Shown: positions 1 to 7,103 of the stretch, piece by piece
Layout of the letters: every line of letters begins with the position of its first letter
How positions within the stretch are numbered: the first letter of the stretch is position 1
Assembly (NCBI GenBank): GCA_023300835.1
Contig: JALZVB010000075.1
Location: 1 to 7,344 of the forward strand
Origin: Saprospiraceae bacterium
Lineage (GTDB): Bacteria; Bacteroidota; Bacteroidia; Chitinophagales; Saprospiraceae
DNA: 7,344 nt
Direction: 5' to 3'
Notes under the pieces: model-generated
What the model was told of the DNA's origin: nothing
Databases searched by the model: none
What the model saw: the letters and a program-made list of their open reading frames with translations, nothing else
Made by a program: the position numbers and the translations under genes

Positions 1-2768
1 CTAGGGAATATATCATACCCACAGACATGAGTACTACTTACATCAAGTATCTCAGGAAATAGAAAAGCCATTTCATCGTCATTGATTCCGTCACCATCAA
101 TATCCATTGGTTCCAGTGCGATAGTTATACTTTCCTTACATACAGCTGTAGGTTTCTTATCCCCTTTCAATGTAATTGTCTTAGAACATGTGGCCGTATT
201 TCCACACATATCAGAGAAACTAAAGAGTGCCGTATGTGTACCGAGCGGTAATTTATTATTATAAGTTATTACGCCTGTTCCGTTACAAGACTCTAGGATA
301 TCAAATGTACCATCCGTGTCTATATCTAAATTCAAACATGCGAAAAGTTGATTAGCTGGCGTACAATCATCTGTTGCTGTTGCTGTAAATGTTACGACAC
401 CAGATTCACACTCATCAGCAATTATGGTCACTGGAGCACATACTTCTTCTGGAATTATAGGTGCAACAACGTTGTTTACTTTTATTGTCTGTCCAAATGT
501 CTTAGTCAATGGTAGTCCATTAGCGTCTGTCTGACACCAGTCTAGAACTGTCCATGTTCTCAATAACTTGAGGCATGCATTAGAACCAGTTCCTGCAAAA
601 GAGAAAGTCTCATCTTTATATGTAGTCCCAATTGAAGAACAAGCTTTGGCAACATATCGCGGAAAAGCAAATTCAACATCCAAGTTTTCAGGATCTAGTA
701 CGCCAAAATCACATCCTAAATCCGTGTTGAAATCATCTGGGAAATCAACTGAATCTAAATCAAAAGGAACATTATTCTTGAAAGAGATAATTTGATCACA
801 ACTAGATGATCCATTGTTGTCACCTGCTGTAAAAGTTCTAATTATTTCTCCTATTCCGCATGTGCTAATGTTTTCTACAACCGTTTCAGAAAGATTAACA
901 GTACATCTATCTGTCGCTGAAGCTTCACCAAATTCTGCTAGTTGATTAACATCAACAACTCTATCACAATCTAACACTACATTATCTGGACACGTAATCA
1001 CCGGTGCTACTTTATCTTGCACCTCTATATTAACCGTGCAGTCGTTGTAACTACCAAAAGAGTCAATAGCTCTTAAAGTTACCAACTGATTGGCGCTTAC
1101 ATCTTCGCAACAGAAGTTAACAACATCACCGAAAGCACATGGATCTGCGATCTCTAATATCAATCTATATTCCGTTGCATCATCTGCAACTACCCACTCA
1201 CCTGCTCCATTGGTAATTACATAACTTCCTGTTCCTGATGGTGAACCACCAGCCCATTTCTCAAATATCGGATCTACGTGATTAGACCATCTATATGTTC
1301 CTTCATGACCTATATCACTTAGACCTATAAGGTAATCTGGCGATGCGATATATGAACTAGCTTGTTGGTGTACCCATTCACATTCTGCTACTGACTCCAA
1401 TCTAAGTAGGGCGCCGCCATATGCATCAGCAAATAATGGTGCCTTGAAACCTGATTGTTTAAACTTGGACATGTAATAGTATCTTCCTGATCTTTCTCCC
1501 AGAAATTCCATATCATCATACTTAGGACGATCACAATCACAGTTACTCCCTACTCTTTTTATTAGTGTATTGAATAAGCTACAGTCATCATAACTACCAT
1601 CATCAAATGTACTTGACAATGCTCTTGCCGTACCATCTGTTCTCAATGATACTACACTGAATTGATCACATACTGCAACTGGAGCGATCTTATCTAGTAA
1701 TACAACATTGAAGTCACAAGTAGATTGATTTTCACAAGCATCATAAACTCTATAGGTAACTCGTGTAGAATCTGAAGCTGCAAAATTAAGTGTAGTAGGA
1801 CTTGTTATATTTCCTACAAAACCTCCTGCATACGCTAGGTCAATTCTAAAATCAACTGAACAATCATCTGTAATAGTTGGTAATGGCACAGTAAAGGCTG
1901 CATTACAACCTGGAGTTCCGTCAGTACTAATTGTTACATTGTCTGGACATTCTACCCATGGTGCTCTTGTATCAGCAATCTCCAATGTCTGTGTTTTTCT
2001 TATCGGATCACCACAACCATCATAGATTATCCACGTTCTCATAATTTTTCTTGTACAACCGAAATCAAACACCATTATATCTGTGTAATCTATACCTATG
2101 TTACAGTATAAATCTTGTACAGGAAACAATGGTCTCCCACCTGCTGTAGGTACTCCAGTTTGAGCTATTGATGGAAACCCTTGCTCGTCATACTGTACTG
2201 TACTACACAATAAATTAGTGTCATCAGTAAGTAAGAAACTACTTGGGAATACAACATCACTAGAATTTAGTGCTAATAATCTTATCGTCTGAGTACAAGG
2301 CGCAGAGATATTTCCGTTACCGTCTTCAGCGACATATGATCTCTTAACTTCTTTAATATAAGGTGAGCTACATGGTAATGCGTTAAGCTCTTCATTAATT
2401 AATCTATAAGTAGCTGTAGAGCAATAATCATCTACAATAGGCTCATACGTTTCCAACTGCCAGCATTCCATTTCTATATCACCACATTGAATCTTAGGTG
2501 CTTGCTTATCTTCTATATGAAGTGTTGCCCAACAAGAATTACCTGAACAAGGGTTGATAACTTTCGCCATTACATCCGTCCACAGTAAATCTTGTGTTAT
2601 AATATTATTAGGAATTACATTCCCTTGATGATCTGTTAACATTACTTGGTAAGCGACGCCTGCCATAGCCGTACTTGTGAGTAAGTTTGAAGCTGTAATT
2701 TCAGATCTACAATCTCTACCAAGAGATACATTTACTTCATGTAGACAACTTATAGCAGCATCATCCAT
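1..2768 (-). other. Cysteine-rich series of HYR-like and related Ig-like modules (residues about 1387 to the edge)
   Basis: The modules share a start of type (D)..AP.[IV].C. They begin at A1476 (APKIQC), A1655 (APWVECPDNV), A1748 (APVAVC), A1974 (APVITCPDNV), A2155 (APIIPEEVC) and P2259 (PTAVC), with period about 80-105 residues where uninterrupted. 'D.CS', 'TDDC' and 'D.CGN..TC' turns occur inside them, as in HYR domains. Intervening modules at about 1554-1654 and 2052-2154 carry [FL]...[ML]RTW.[IV].D.C (IMRTWIIYDGC, LLRTWTVLDWC), a string I recall from Saprospiraceae giant surface proteins. The many cysteines imply disulfides formed outside the cytoplasm. The last module contains DIDGDGINDDE (2275-2285), similar to calcium loops of thrombospondin type 3 repeats. 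The series continues past the window. Confidence 0.75.
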
Positions 2769-5700
2769 CCCTACTTGTATAGGTAATGTAACTGCTGAGA
2801 CACATTGATCTGGGCAATGTGGGAATAACTGTAGTGTATGCGCACCAGTAGTTGGTCCCCACTCTATTGTTATTGAATTATTAAGTCCTGTTCCTGAACC
2901 GGTCATACCTGTTCCTGAACCGGTAGCATTGGTTCCTGGTAAATTAATAATAGTTCCTCCACTACTCAAGAACCAAGAGAATCCAACACAATTTTCTATT
3001 CCAGGAATACTTACAGAATTCAAGTCATAAGTATGTGTTGAATTAGCACATACTGCTGATAATCCTTCTCCTGATATAAGAGGCTCTGTATAAGTACAGG
3101 CATCTCCACCACCCGTTATCTGAAGGAAAACACCTTCTCCGTTAGTTGCTCTAAGTGAGTATTCTTTTCCAGAAAGTATTTTACCATTTAAGACATAACT
3201 GGATGTACCATCAGTATTATTTCTACGTTGAAAAATAACGCCTGTAGGTCCTGTTGTATAACTCATTGGTGCACCAACTGCAGAGGCTCTATCATAAAAA
3301 TTAAACTCAGAATCGATATACCAATTTTCTCCTGGAAGAGAAGTAACTACTATTTGCTCTCTGAATTGTCCGTTAAATGCATCCGTCCCGTTGTGTAAAC
3401 AGAAACATGACTCAGGCACTTCTATTGTAGGAACAAAGATCATAGCAGGATCACTGTCATCTTCGTCATCAACGCCATCTCCTAATAAATAGTCATCCAT
3501 AATAGATGCTTGTATGCCTCCTACATCATTACCATTGATCATATCTGCATTGGAATCTATGTCATTAGAGCTTACATCTCTATTTTGCAAGTCATATATT
3601 GCTCCTATCTCTGCGACATTTACAAAACCACCTCTTTCTGCTGATTCTTCTATCTTTAGACTTATTGATTCTATATGTAGATCACCAGATTGGAATCCAT
3701 TCAAGAAAATAACTTCTTTGAAAGCTAAATTTTGGTTTGAATCATAAGTCCATGAATCATCTTCAAGTGTCATACCTTCTGGGATATAATCAACAAGCAT
3801 TATCTTCTTAATAGTAGAAGAACCTTGATTGTATACTTCTATCCTGAAATCAACATTATCACCTAGGTTATAAGTCGTTCCATTTACTTTTTTTATCAAT
3901 GCTAAATCTATGAATTTAACAGAAACAATAGCGGGATCATGATCGTCTTCATCAATGACACCATGATCTTCAATAAGATTATCAGTTGCTCCATGTACAT
4001 CTCCACCTATATCATTACCTGTATCTGAATCTGCTACTGAATCAAAGTCATGCGTTACACCAGGATAATTGGCATCAAATGCTGATATTTCTGCGTACGT
4101 GATATACTCATTTTGAGTAAGGTCGCTTTCGATAAGAAATTTCACAGAATGCGTCTGTGAGCTTCCTACATTTAATAACACAGAGTTATTAAGTTTTAAA
4201 ACTCCAGGGCTAACTTGAGTCCATTCTGGGTTAGAACTTGCGGTAAAAATAAGTTGACTAGGATGATTATAAGTAACCTCATATGAATTAGCCTCTACAT
4301 TTCCTTGGTTAATTACCTTAACATCGAACACAACCATGTCTCCATTACTGTACTGTCTGTTATCTCTTAATTTATTGTAAAGTGCTAAATCAAAAACTGG
4401 AACCATTTCAGGGTCTTCATCATCTTCATCCTCTACAATGGATAGATCAATCGTATTATCAGTGCTACTTTCTGCTACACCACCAACATCATTACCATTA
4501 ATAGTATCAGGTGTTGAATCAATGTCATTAGCTATGGAACCTTGAAAATCTAGGCCAAAACTTATCTCTGCTGTATTTACTAAAAAATCAACATTAGAGA
4601 AGTCTAGTAATCTCAATACAATTGTTTCAATATGGCTTTCACCAGGCATCAAATTTACTGATACTAACTTCTTTACAGAAGTTCCATCTACTACCCAGCC
4701 CGAATTAAGACTAGCTTCAAACCCAAAGGCTGGTGTTAGGTAATCAATTATCTCAAAAGCTGATGCAGCCACCGTACCTTGGTTGTATACCTCTATGTTA
4801 AAAGATACTAGTTCATTGAATCTGGCTTGATTTTCATCACTTCTTGTTTTCATAAGTGCAAGATCAAAATCTGTAGAAGGTTTCAATCCAATATCAAAAC
4901 TTGAACGCTGTCCAAAACTTGCGTTTATATTAATAGCTGTACTCCCTTCTAAACAACCTGAAGAGATTTCAGAAAAATCAGAATTGATGTTTCCATTAGT
5001 GGTGGGTCCTGTAGGAAAAAAGTATGTATTATTTATAGTATAAAAACTCCCTGATGGGTCAAGTAAGTCAGATTTGATTGTTAAGAAATAATTCCCATCT
5101 TCTTGTAGAGAAGGTATTTCAGTTGAACTGAATTTATAATACCCTTCTGTGTCAGTGGTTGTCTCTCCTATTAAGTTACAGTTGGTGTCATATAATTCTA
5201 ATGAAAGGTTTTCGACACCATTTTCTCCAGCATCTTGTCTCCCATTACAATTAGAATCAGCCCATACATAATTTCCTATTTCTATAGGTAAAGGACCACA
5301 ACCGGCAACTATGTCTCCAAAACCAGTTGCCTTTCCAAAATATCTCGAGATATTCTGATTATACAATTCTTTAGAAGCAATTTTACTTCCATTCATAGTA
5401 TTATATCTATGTAATCCACCTGAATAAGGTGCATATTCTGGATCGTATACTGCTGATATAACTTGGTTAGTTCCAGGCATTGCGTATACTGAACCTAAAG
5501 TAATTTCACTATGAAGAACGGGCTTAGAGATAAAGAAATCATCTCCAAAAAATTCTCCTCCACCTGGGCCTTCTACGTTAGATAATCCGCTTCCTGTGAG
5601 TGCTCCAGCAGAACCATTACTTTCAAGTACATAAGTTCCATTGTTATTATATGCTAATAATATGTCACCCCATTGATTATCAAGTCGACTAGATGACTGA

Positions 5701-6926
5701 TTACAGAAACTATGTCCTAGCCTATCTGATAATGCTAGTACCATATCTCCATTGTCAGAAAAGTCAATATCTGTCAACCATTGCATGTGTTCTTTAGTTA
5801 CAACTTTATTCGAGGCCCAATATCCTTTAGAGAAATCAGAGTTGAATACTGGTGTAAATGTGCCATTATCAACGTTTAACTTGTAAACATGAATAGAAGT
5901 ATCATCCTCATCTTGTGAAGATTCTCCAGTACATGTTACACCAACATATATACTTCCTTTATAATACTTAAGGGCAAACGCCGAAAAGTCATTAAAAGAG
6001 CAACCTGGATTAGGAACAGGAAAAGCCACCGTAGTGGCAGCAGTCGGTGATTGTGTTTCTAATCTTACAATTGTATTGTTATATATATTAGTTACATATA
6101 AATATTGTGCTTGATCGTCAAGAACCATAGCCCCGAGACCTATTTTTCCTACCTGATTGCCGTAATCACAATTATCAGAATCTGTAATTGAAAGACTACC
6201 TGTAGACTGGCCTAATGCAGATAAACGTGCAAATTCATATGTTGCCCCTCCAGGAGAGGTAGCATATATAGCATCATGCGTATTATTAACAAGTGCAGAG
6301 TTCTGTTTTACAAATGCGGCGCTATATAATAAGTCTGATCGATAATCATACGATAGTCCCCATACAGATCCAGTTTCGCCTTGGGTTGCGTAACTGCTCA
6401 CATTTGTTGAGCCGTCAAAATTATAAGACAATCCAATCAGCGTTTCTTGGCTTGCACTTCCTCCGTTCTGTGTATTTACAAAACAAGTCAGATACACTTC
6501 TTGTGTAGCTGAACAGTTGTGAGTACTTTCCAATAACCCCATATTGAGTTGGCAATACGGACTAGAGACAAACTGCACATCGCCTCTATTGGTTGGCGAC
6601 ATAGTCGATAAAAAATTGTCACTTGGCTTATTAAATTGTATCCGATATGATTCACCGTCTGACATTCCAACGATAGTAAATTGTCCACCTTGATCGGTAA
6701 CTGATCTACCTTTTACTATTCCAGCAGAATTATATGCTATGACAGTTACACCAGATACGCCGGATTCACCTGTAGAATAGATACCATCATTTTGTTGATC
6801 TATGTATACGGTACCAGACAAGGTACCAGACGGACATTGACCATAAATAGAATGGCTGAACATAAAAAGAATACAGAATAGCAAGTAACTATTCCAAGCA
6901 ATAAATGCGTTTAGAAATTTTCTCAT
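1..6926 (-). CDS. Giant secreted multidomain surface protein (SdrD_B, DUF11, PKD-like, HYR-like, C-type lectin-like), C-terminus off the window
   Basis: The frame reads without a stop from ATG at 6926-6924 to the left edge: 2308 full codons plus two bases. The start is fixed by an in-frame TAA at 6938-6936, three codons upstream; the next Met (22) lies inside the signal peptide. Domains in order: signal peptide 1-29 (MRK, hydrophobic core, ..SIYG|QC); SdrD_B/CNA-B-like sandwich about 31-100; propeller-like region about 135-545; SdrD_B 548-681 (IGNYVW, then DSNCNGRQDAGENG); three DUF11-like repeats 687-1165; a module with CFCLHNGTDAFNGQF (from 1174); PKD-like about 1281-1385; HYR-like and related Ig-like modules from 1386, beginning at A1476, A1655, A1748, A1974 and A2155; and a C-type-lectin-like insert about 1804-1926. 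A DIDGDGINDDE calcium-loop-like motif lies at 2275-2285. By family it should be a cell-surface or released adhesin-type protein, probably exported by type IX secretion; the sorting domain is not visible. The ligand is unknown. No enzymatic motif was recognised. Confidence is high for the gene and moderate for individual domain borders. Confidence 0.95.
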   Translation of the reverse strand, partial: MRKFLNAFIAWNSYLLFCILFMFSHSIYGQCPSGTLSGTVYIDQQNDGIYSTGESGVSGVTVIAYNSAGIVKGRSVTDQGGQFTIVGMSDGESYRIQFNKPSDNFLSTMSPTNRGDVQFVSSPYCQLNMGLLESTHNCSATQEVYLTCFVNTQNGGSASQETLIGLSYNFDGSTNVSSYATQGETGSVWGLSYDYRSDLLYSAAFVKQNSALVNNTHDAIYATSPGGATYEFARLSALGQSTGSLSITDSDNCDYGNQVGKIGLGAMVLDDQAQYLYVTNIYNNTIVRLETQSPTAATTVAFPVPNPGCSFNDFSAFALKYYKGSIYVGVTCTGESSQDEDDTSIHVYKLNVDNGTFTPVFNSDFSKGYWASNKVVTKEHMQWLTDIDFSDNGDMVLALSDRLGHSFCNQSSSRLDNQWGDILLAYNNNGTYVLESNGSAGALTGSGLSNVEGPGGGEFFGDDFFISKPVLHSEITLGSVYAMPGTNQVISAVYDPEYAPYSGGLHRYNTMNGSKIASKELYNQNISRYFGKATGFGDIVAGCGPLPIEIGNYVWADSNCNGRQDAGENGVENLSLELYDTNCNLIGETTTDTEGYYKFSSTEIPSLQEDGNYFLTIKSDLLDPSGSFYTINNTYFFPTGPTTNGNINSDFSEISSGCLEGSTAININASFGQRSSFDIGLKPSTDFDLALMKTRSDENQARFNELVSFNIEVYNQGTVAASAFEIIDYLTPAFGFEASLNSGWVVDGTSVKKLVSVNLMPGESHIETIVLRLLDFSNVDFLVNTAEISFGLDFQGSIANDIDSTPDTINGNDVGGVAESSTDNTIDLSIVEDEDDEDPEMVPVFDLALYNKLRDNRQYSNGDMVVFDVKVINQGNVEANSYEVTYNHPSQLIFTASSNPEWTQVSPGVLKLNNSVLLNVGSSQTHSVKFLIESDLTQNEYITYAEISAFDANYPGVTHDFDSVADSDTGNDIGGDVHGATDNLIEDHGVIDEDDHDPAIVSVKFIDLALIKKVNGTTYNLGDNVDFRIEVYNQGSSTIKKIMLVDYIPEGMTLEDDSWTYDSNQNLAFKEVIFLNGFQSGDLHIESISLKIEESAERGGFVNVAEIGAIYDLQNRDVSSNDIDSNADMINGNDVGGIQASIMDDYLLGDGVDDEDDSDPAMIFVPTIEVPESCFCLHNGTDAFNGQFREQIVVTSLPGENWYIDSEFNFYDRASAVGAPMSYTTGPTGVIFQRRNNTDGTSSYVLNGKILSGKEYSLRATNGEGVFLQITGGGDACTYTEPLISGEGLSAVCANSTHTYDLNSVSIPGIENCVGFSWFLSSGGTIINLPGTNATGSGTGMTGSGTGLNNSITIEWGPTTGAHTLQLFPHCPDQCVSAVTLPIQVGMDDAAISCLHEVNVSLGRDCRSEITASNLLTSTAMAGVAYQVMLTDHQGNVIPNNIITQDLLWTDVMAKVINPCSGNSCWATLHIEDKQAPKIQCGDIEMECWQLETYEPIVDDYCSTATYRLINEELNALPCSSPYIKEVKRSYVAEDGNGNISAPCTQTIRLLALNSSDVVFPSSFLLTDDTNLLCSTVQYDEQGFPSIAQTGVPTAGGRPLFPVQDLYCNIGIDYTDIMVFDFGCTRKIMRTWIIYDGCGDPIRKTQTLEIADTRAPWVECPDNVTISTDGTPGCNAAFTVPLPTITDDCSVDFRIDLAYAGGFVGNITSPTTLNFAASDSTRVTYRVYDACENQSTCDFNVVLLDKIAPVAVCDQFSVVSLRTDGTARALSSTFDDGSYDDCSLFNTLIKRVGSNCDCDRPKYDDMEFLGERSGRYYYMSKFKQSGFKAPLFADAYGGALLRLESVAECEWVHQQASSYIASPDYLIGLSDIGHEGTYRWSNHVDPIFEKWAGGSPSGTGSYVITNGAGEWVVADDATEYRLILEIADPCAFGDVVNFCCEDVSANQLVTLRAIDSFGSYNDCTVNIEVQDKVAPVITCPDNVVLDCDRVVDVNQLAEFGEASATDRCTVNLSETVVENISTCGIGEIIRTFTAGDNNGSSSCDQIISFKNNVPFDLDSVDFPDDFNTDLGCDFGVLDPENLDVEFAFPRYVAKACSSIGTTYKDETFSFAGTGSNACLKLLRTWTVLDWCQTDANGLPLTKTFGQTIKVNNVVAPIIPEEVCAPVTIIADECESGVVTFTATATDDCTPANQLFACLNLDIDTDGTFDILESCNGTGVITYNNKLPLGTHTALFSFSDMCGNTATCSKTITLKGDKKPTAVCKESITIALEPMDIDGDGINDDEMAFLFPEILDVSSTHVCGYDIFP
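1149..1517 (-). other. C-type-lectin-like domain inserted in an HYR-type module (residues 1804-1926)
   Basis: The stretch starts with a GRYYYMSKF strand and has a helix-like LLRLESVAECEWVHQQ, matching the 'GG.L..I.s..E...' part of C-type lectin folds. Then follow YLIGLSD (1865-1871), the strongly diagnostic EGTYRW (1875-1880), EKWAGGSPSG (1889-1898), EW (1910-1911) and a closing LILEI (1922-1926). Length, about 123 residues, is normal for the fold. The usual EPN/QPD calcium-sugar motif is replaced by GSPSG, the WND motif by WVV, and the last canonical Cys is missing. Classical calcium-dependent sugar binding is therefore doubtful, and protein binding or a divergent site is equally possible. 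The flanks, A1748-Y1803 and A1927-D1971, read as two halves of one module. Confidence 0.7.
2769..3086 (-). other. PKD-like domain (residues about 1281-1386)
   Basis: It begins EPLISGEGLSAVCANSTHTY and continues through VGFSWFLSSGGTI, the expandable TGSGTG loop, and SITIEWGPTTGAHTLQL. The pattern 'C.[NG]S...Y', 'W....GG.I' and 'I.[VI].WG..[GT]...L.L' is that of PKD-like Ig-fold modules in Bacteroidota surface proteins. Just before it, residues 1174-1280 open with CFCLHNGTDAFNGQF, a module I associate from memory with the same protein class but cannot name. Confidence 0.6.
2887..2924 (-). repeat. 21-bp in-frame tandem duplication (TGSGTG x2)
   Basis: The 17-bp string cctgttcctgaaccggt occurs at 2887-2903 and again, identically, at 2908-2924, a period of 21 bp. 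It encodes TGSGTGM (1335-1341) followed by TGSGTGL (1342-1348), a flexible Gly/Ser/Thr loop inside the PKD-like domain. The perfect copies indicate a recent slippage-type duplication that keeps the frame. Confidence 0.85.
3432..4868 (-). repeat. Three tandem DUF11-like repeats with acidic linkers (residues 687-1165)
   Basis: The units are 4868-4395 (residues 687-844, 158 aa), 4394-3912 (845-1005, 161 aa) and 3911-3432 (1006-1165, 160 aa). Each opens with [FI]DLAL, then V.F.[IV].V.NQG, a folded core, and a conserved 17-residue acidic motif: NDIDSTPDTINGNDVGG (800-816), HDFDSVADSDTGNDIGG (959-975) and NDIDSNADMINGNDVGG (1121-1137). Each closes with DEDD.DP[EA]. The NQG core is the DUF11 signature, a bacterial Ig-like spacer domain of surface proteins. 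The block contains no cysteine, unlike the rest of the protein. The acidic motifs suggest calcium-stiffened joints in a stalk (inference). The DNA copies are diverged, so the duplication is old. Confidence 0.85.
4884..5285 (-). other. SdrD_B-type beta-sandwich domain (residues 548-681)
   Basis: It starts with IEIGNYVWADSNCNGRQDAG, the hallmark of SdrD_B domains (I-G-[ND]-x-V-W-x-D-x-x-x-[ND]-G-x-Q-D-x-G-E). It continues with a GVENLSLELYD strand and a TTDTEGYYKFSS turn, and closes with the FDIGL strand typical of the end of this family. The Asp/Asn cluster near the start is the usual calcium site in characterised Gram-positive Sdr B repeats; calcium binding here is inferred. A shorter relative with the pattern SGTVYIDQQNDGIYSTGESG lies near the N-terminus at residues 37-56. 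Confidence 0.8.
5292..6524 (-). other. Predicted beta-propeller-like N-terminal region (residues about 135-545)
   Basis: This roughly 410-residue stretch has no low-complexity repeats but shows recurring short blade-like strings: GSVWGLSYDYRSDLLYSAAF from about 187, QYLYVTNIYNNTIVRL, TDIDFSDNGDMVLALSDR (385-402), and a later block with a PEYAPYSGGLHRYNT string. Similar strings (vWGLaYd..lY.aAf, tDieF...Gdm.l...DR) are, from memory, typical of the region ahead of SdrD_B domains in Bacteroidota and cyanobacterial surface proteins. A propeller fold is inferred from the strand-turn pattern and is not proven. Borders are approximate. It sits between two SdrD_B-like sandwiches. Confidence 0.5.
6840..6926 (-). 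other. Sec signal peptide (residues 1-29)
   Basis: The N-terminus has two positive residues (MRK), a hydrophobic stretch at about 8-23 containing YLLFCILFMF, and a polar end SHSIYG before Q30. Cleavage after G29 would leave an N-terminal Gln, a common pattern in exported Bacteroidota proteins. C31 is preceded by Gln rather than Gly, Ala or Ser, so this does not fit a lipobox and the protein is probably not a lipoprotein. Confidence 0.8.
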
Positions 6927-6938
6927 TTTGACCTTTTA
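6927..6938 (-). promoter_or_regulatory. A-rich ribosome binding site and start-fixing stop codon
   Basis: AAAAGG at 6937-6932 sits five bases before the ATG, a weak and A-rich site of the kind usual in Bacteroidota. An in-frame TAA at 6938-6936 excludes any N-terminal extension. Confidence 0.6.
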
Positions 6939-6973
6939 ATAAAGCTCTTAAAAAACTGTAAATAGAATTACTA

Positions 6974-6999
6974 CACCAGTCATGTTATCACGACTAGTG
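6974..6999 (-). promoter_or_regulatory. Leader RNA hairpin, 11-bp stem
   Basis: The arms 6974-6984 (caccagtcatg) and 6989-6999 (cacgactagtg) flank a four-base loop. Nine pairs are Watson-Crick. The two other positions (6977/6996 and 6982/6991) are C-A mismatches on the plus strand but G-U pairs in RNA made from the minus strand. The structure therefore fits the 5' leader of the giant gene, ending about 47 bases before its start codon. No uridine run follows in that direction, so it is not an ordinary terminator; a role in mRNA stability or translation is possible but unproven. Confidence 0.5.
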
Positions 7000-7071
7000 C
7001 TTTTTGTACTGTTACTGGGTTATATGTTAAATTCAGTCTAAAATGATAGTTTACTTCATATTAAACTTCCT

Positions 7072-7103
7072 GCAAATATATAAACAATTACTATACGACC
7101 TAA
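7072..7103 (-). promoter_or_regulatory. Candidate Bacteroidota-type promoter for the giant gene
   Basis: TATATTTGC at 7080-7072 matches the TAnnTTTG -7 element of Bacteroidota primary sigma factor promoters. A weak -33-like TTAGG lies at 7103-7099 with an 18-base spacer; the consensus is TTG-centred, so this box is imperfect. Transcription would start near 7066, giving a leader of about 140 bases that includes the hairpin. Confidence 0.5.

Noticed and set aside
82..264. 60-codon plus-strand open frame
   Set aside because: It lies entirely antisense to the giant gene, whose frame encodes recognisable HYR-like residues there, and it resembles no known family.
568..795. 75-codon plus-strand open frame rich in Ser and Lys
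   Set aside because: It is the antisense shadow of the modules near residues 2045-2119. Its low-complexity Ser/Lys composition is what reverse-reading this gene produces.
3514..3747. 77-codon plus-strand open frame
   Set aside because: It is antisense to the third DUF11-like repeat, which is conserved with its two sister repeats in the sense frame.
3432..4868. CRISPR array or mobile repeat suggested by recurring 'catcattacc'-type strings near 3524, 4009 and 4488
   Set aside because: The spacing is about 480 bp and in frame, and the strings encode the G-N-D-[VI]-G-G part of the protein repeats, so they are coding repeats.
6293..6508. 71-codon plus-strand open frame
   Set aside because: It is antisense to the N-terminal propeller-like region, with no supporting ribosome site or domain.
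6488..6688. 66-codon minus-strand open frame in a different phase
   Set aside because: It overlaps the giant gene out of frame. The main frame continues through with coherent sequence, and no frameshift is needed.
6834..6842. Lipoprotein lipobox at the signal peptide end (IYGQC)
   Set aside because: Gln precedes the Cys, where signal peptidase II needs Gly, Ala or Ser. Cleavage before Gln by signal peptidase I fits better.
1..6926. Possible pseudogene or several separate small genes, given the lack of a complete long frame
   Set aside because: Codon-by-codon reading shows one continuous frame from 6926 to base 1; it looks incomplete only because the stop is outside the window.
6974..7006. 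Rho-independent terminator for a plus-strand transcript (hairpin followed by TTTTT)
   Set aside because: The stem has two C-A mismatches when read on the plus strand, and no plus-strand gene ends nearby. The pairing is better in minus-strand RNA.
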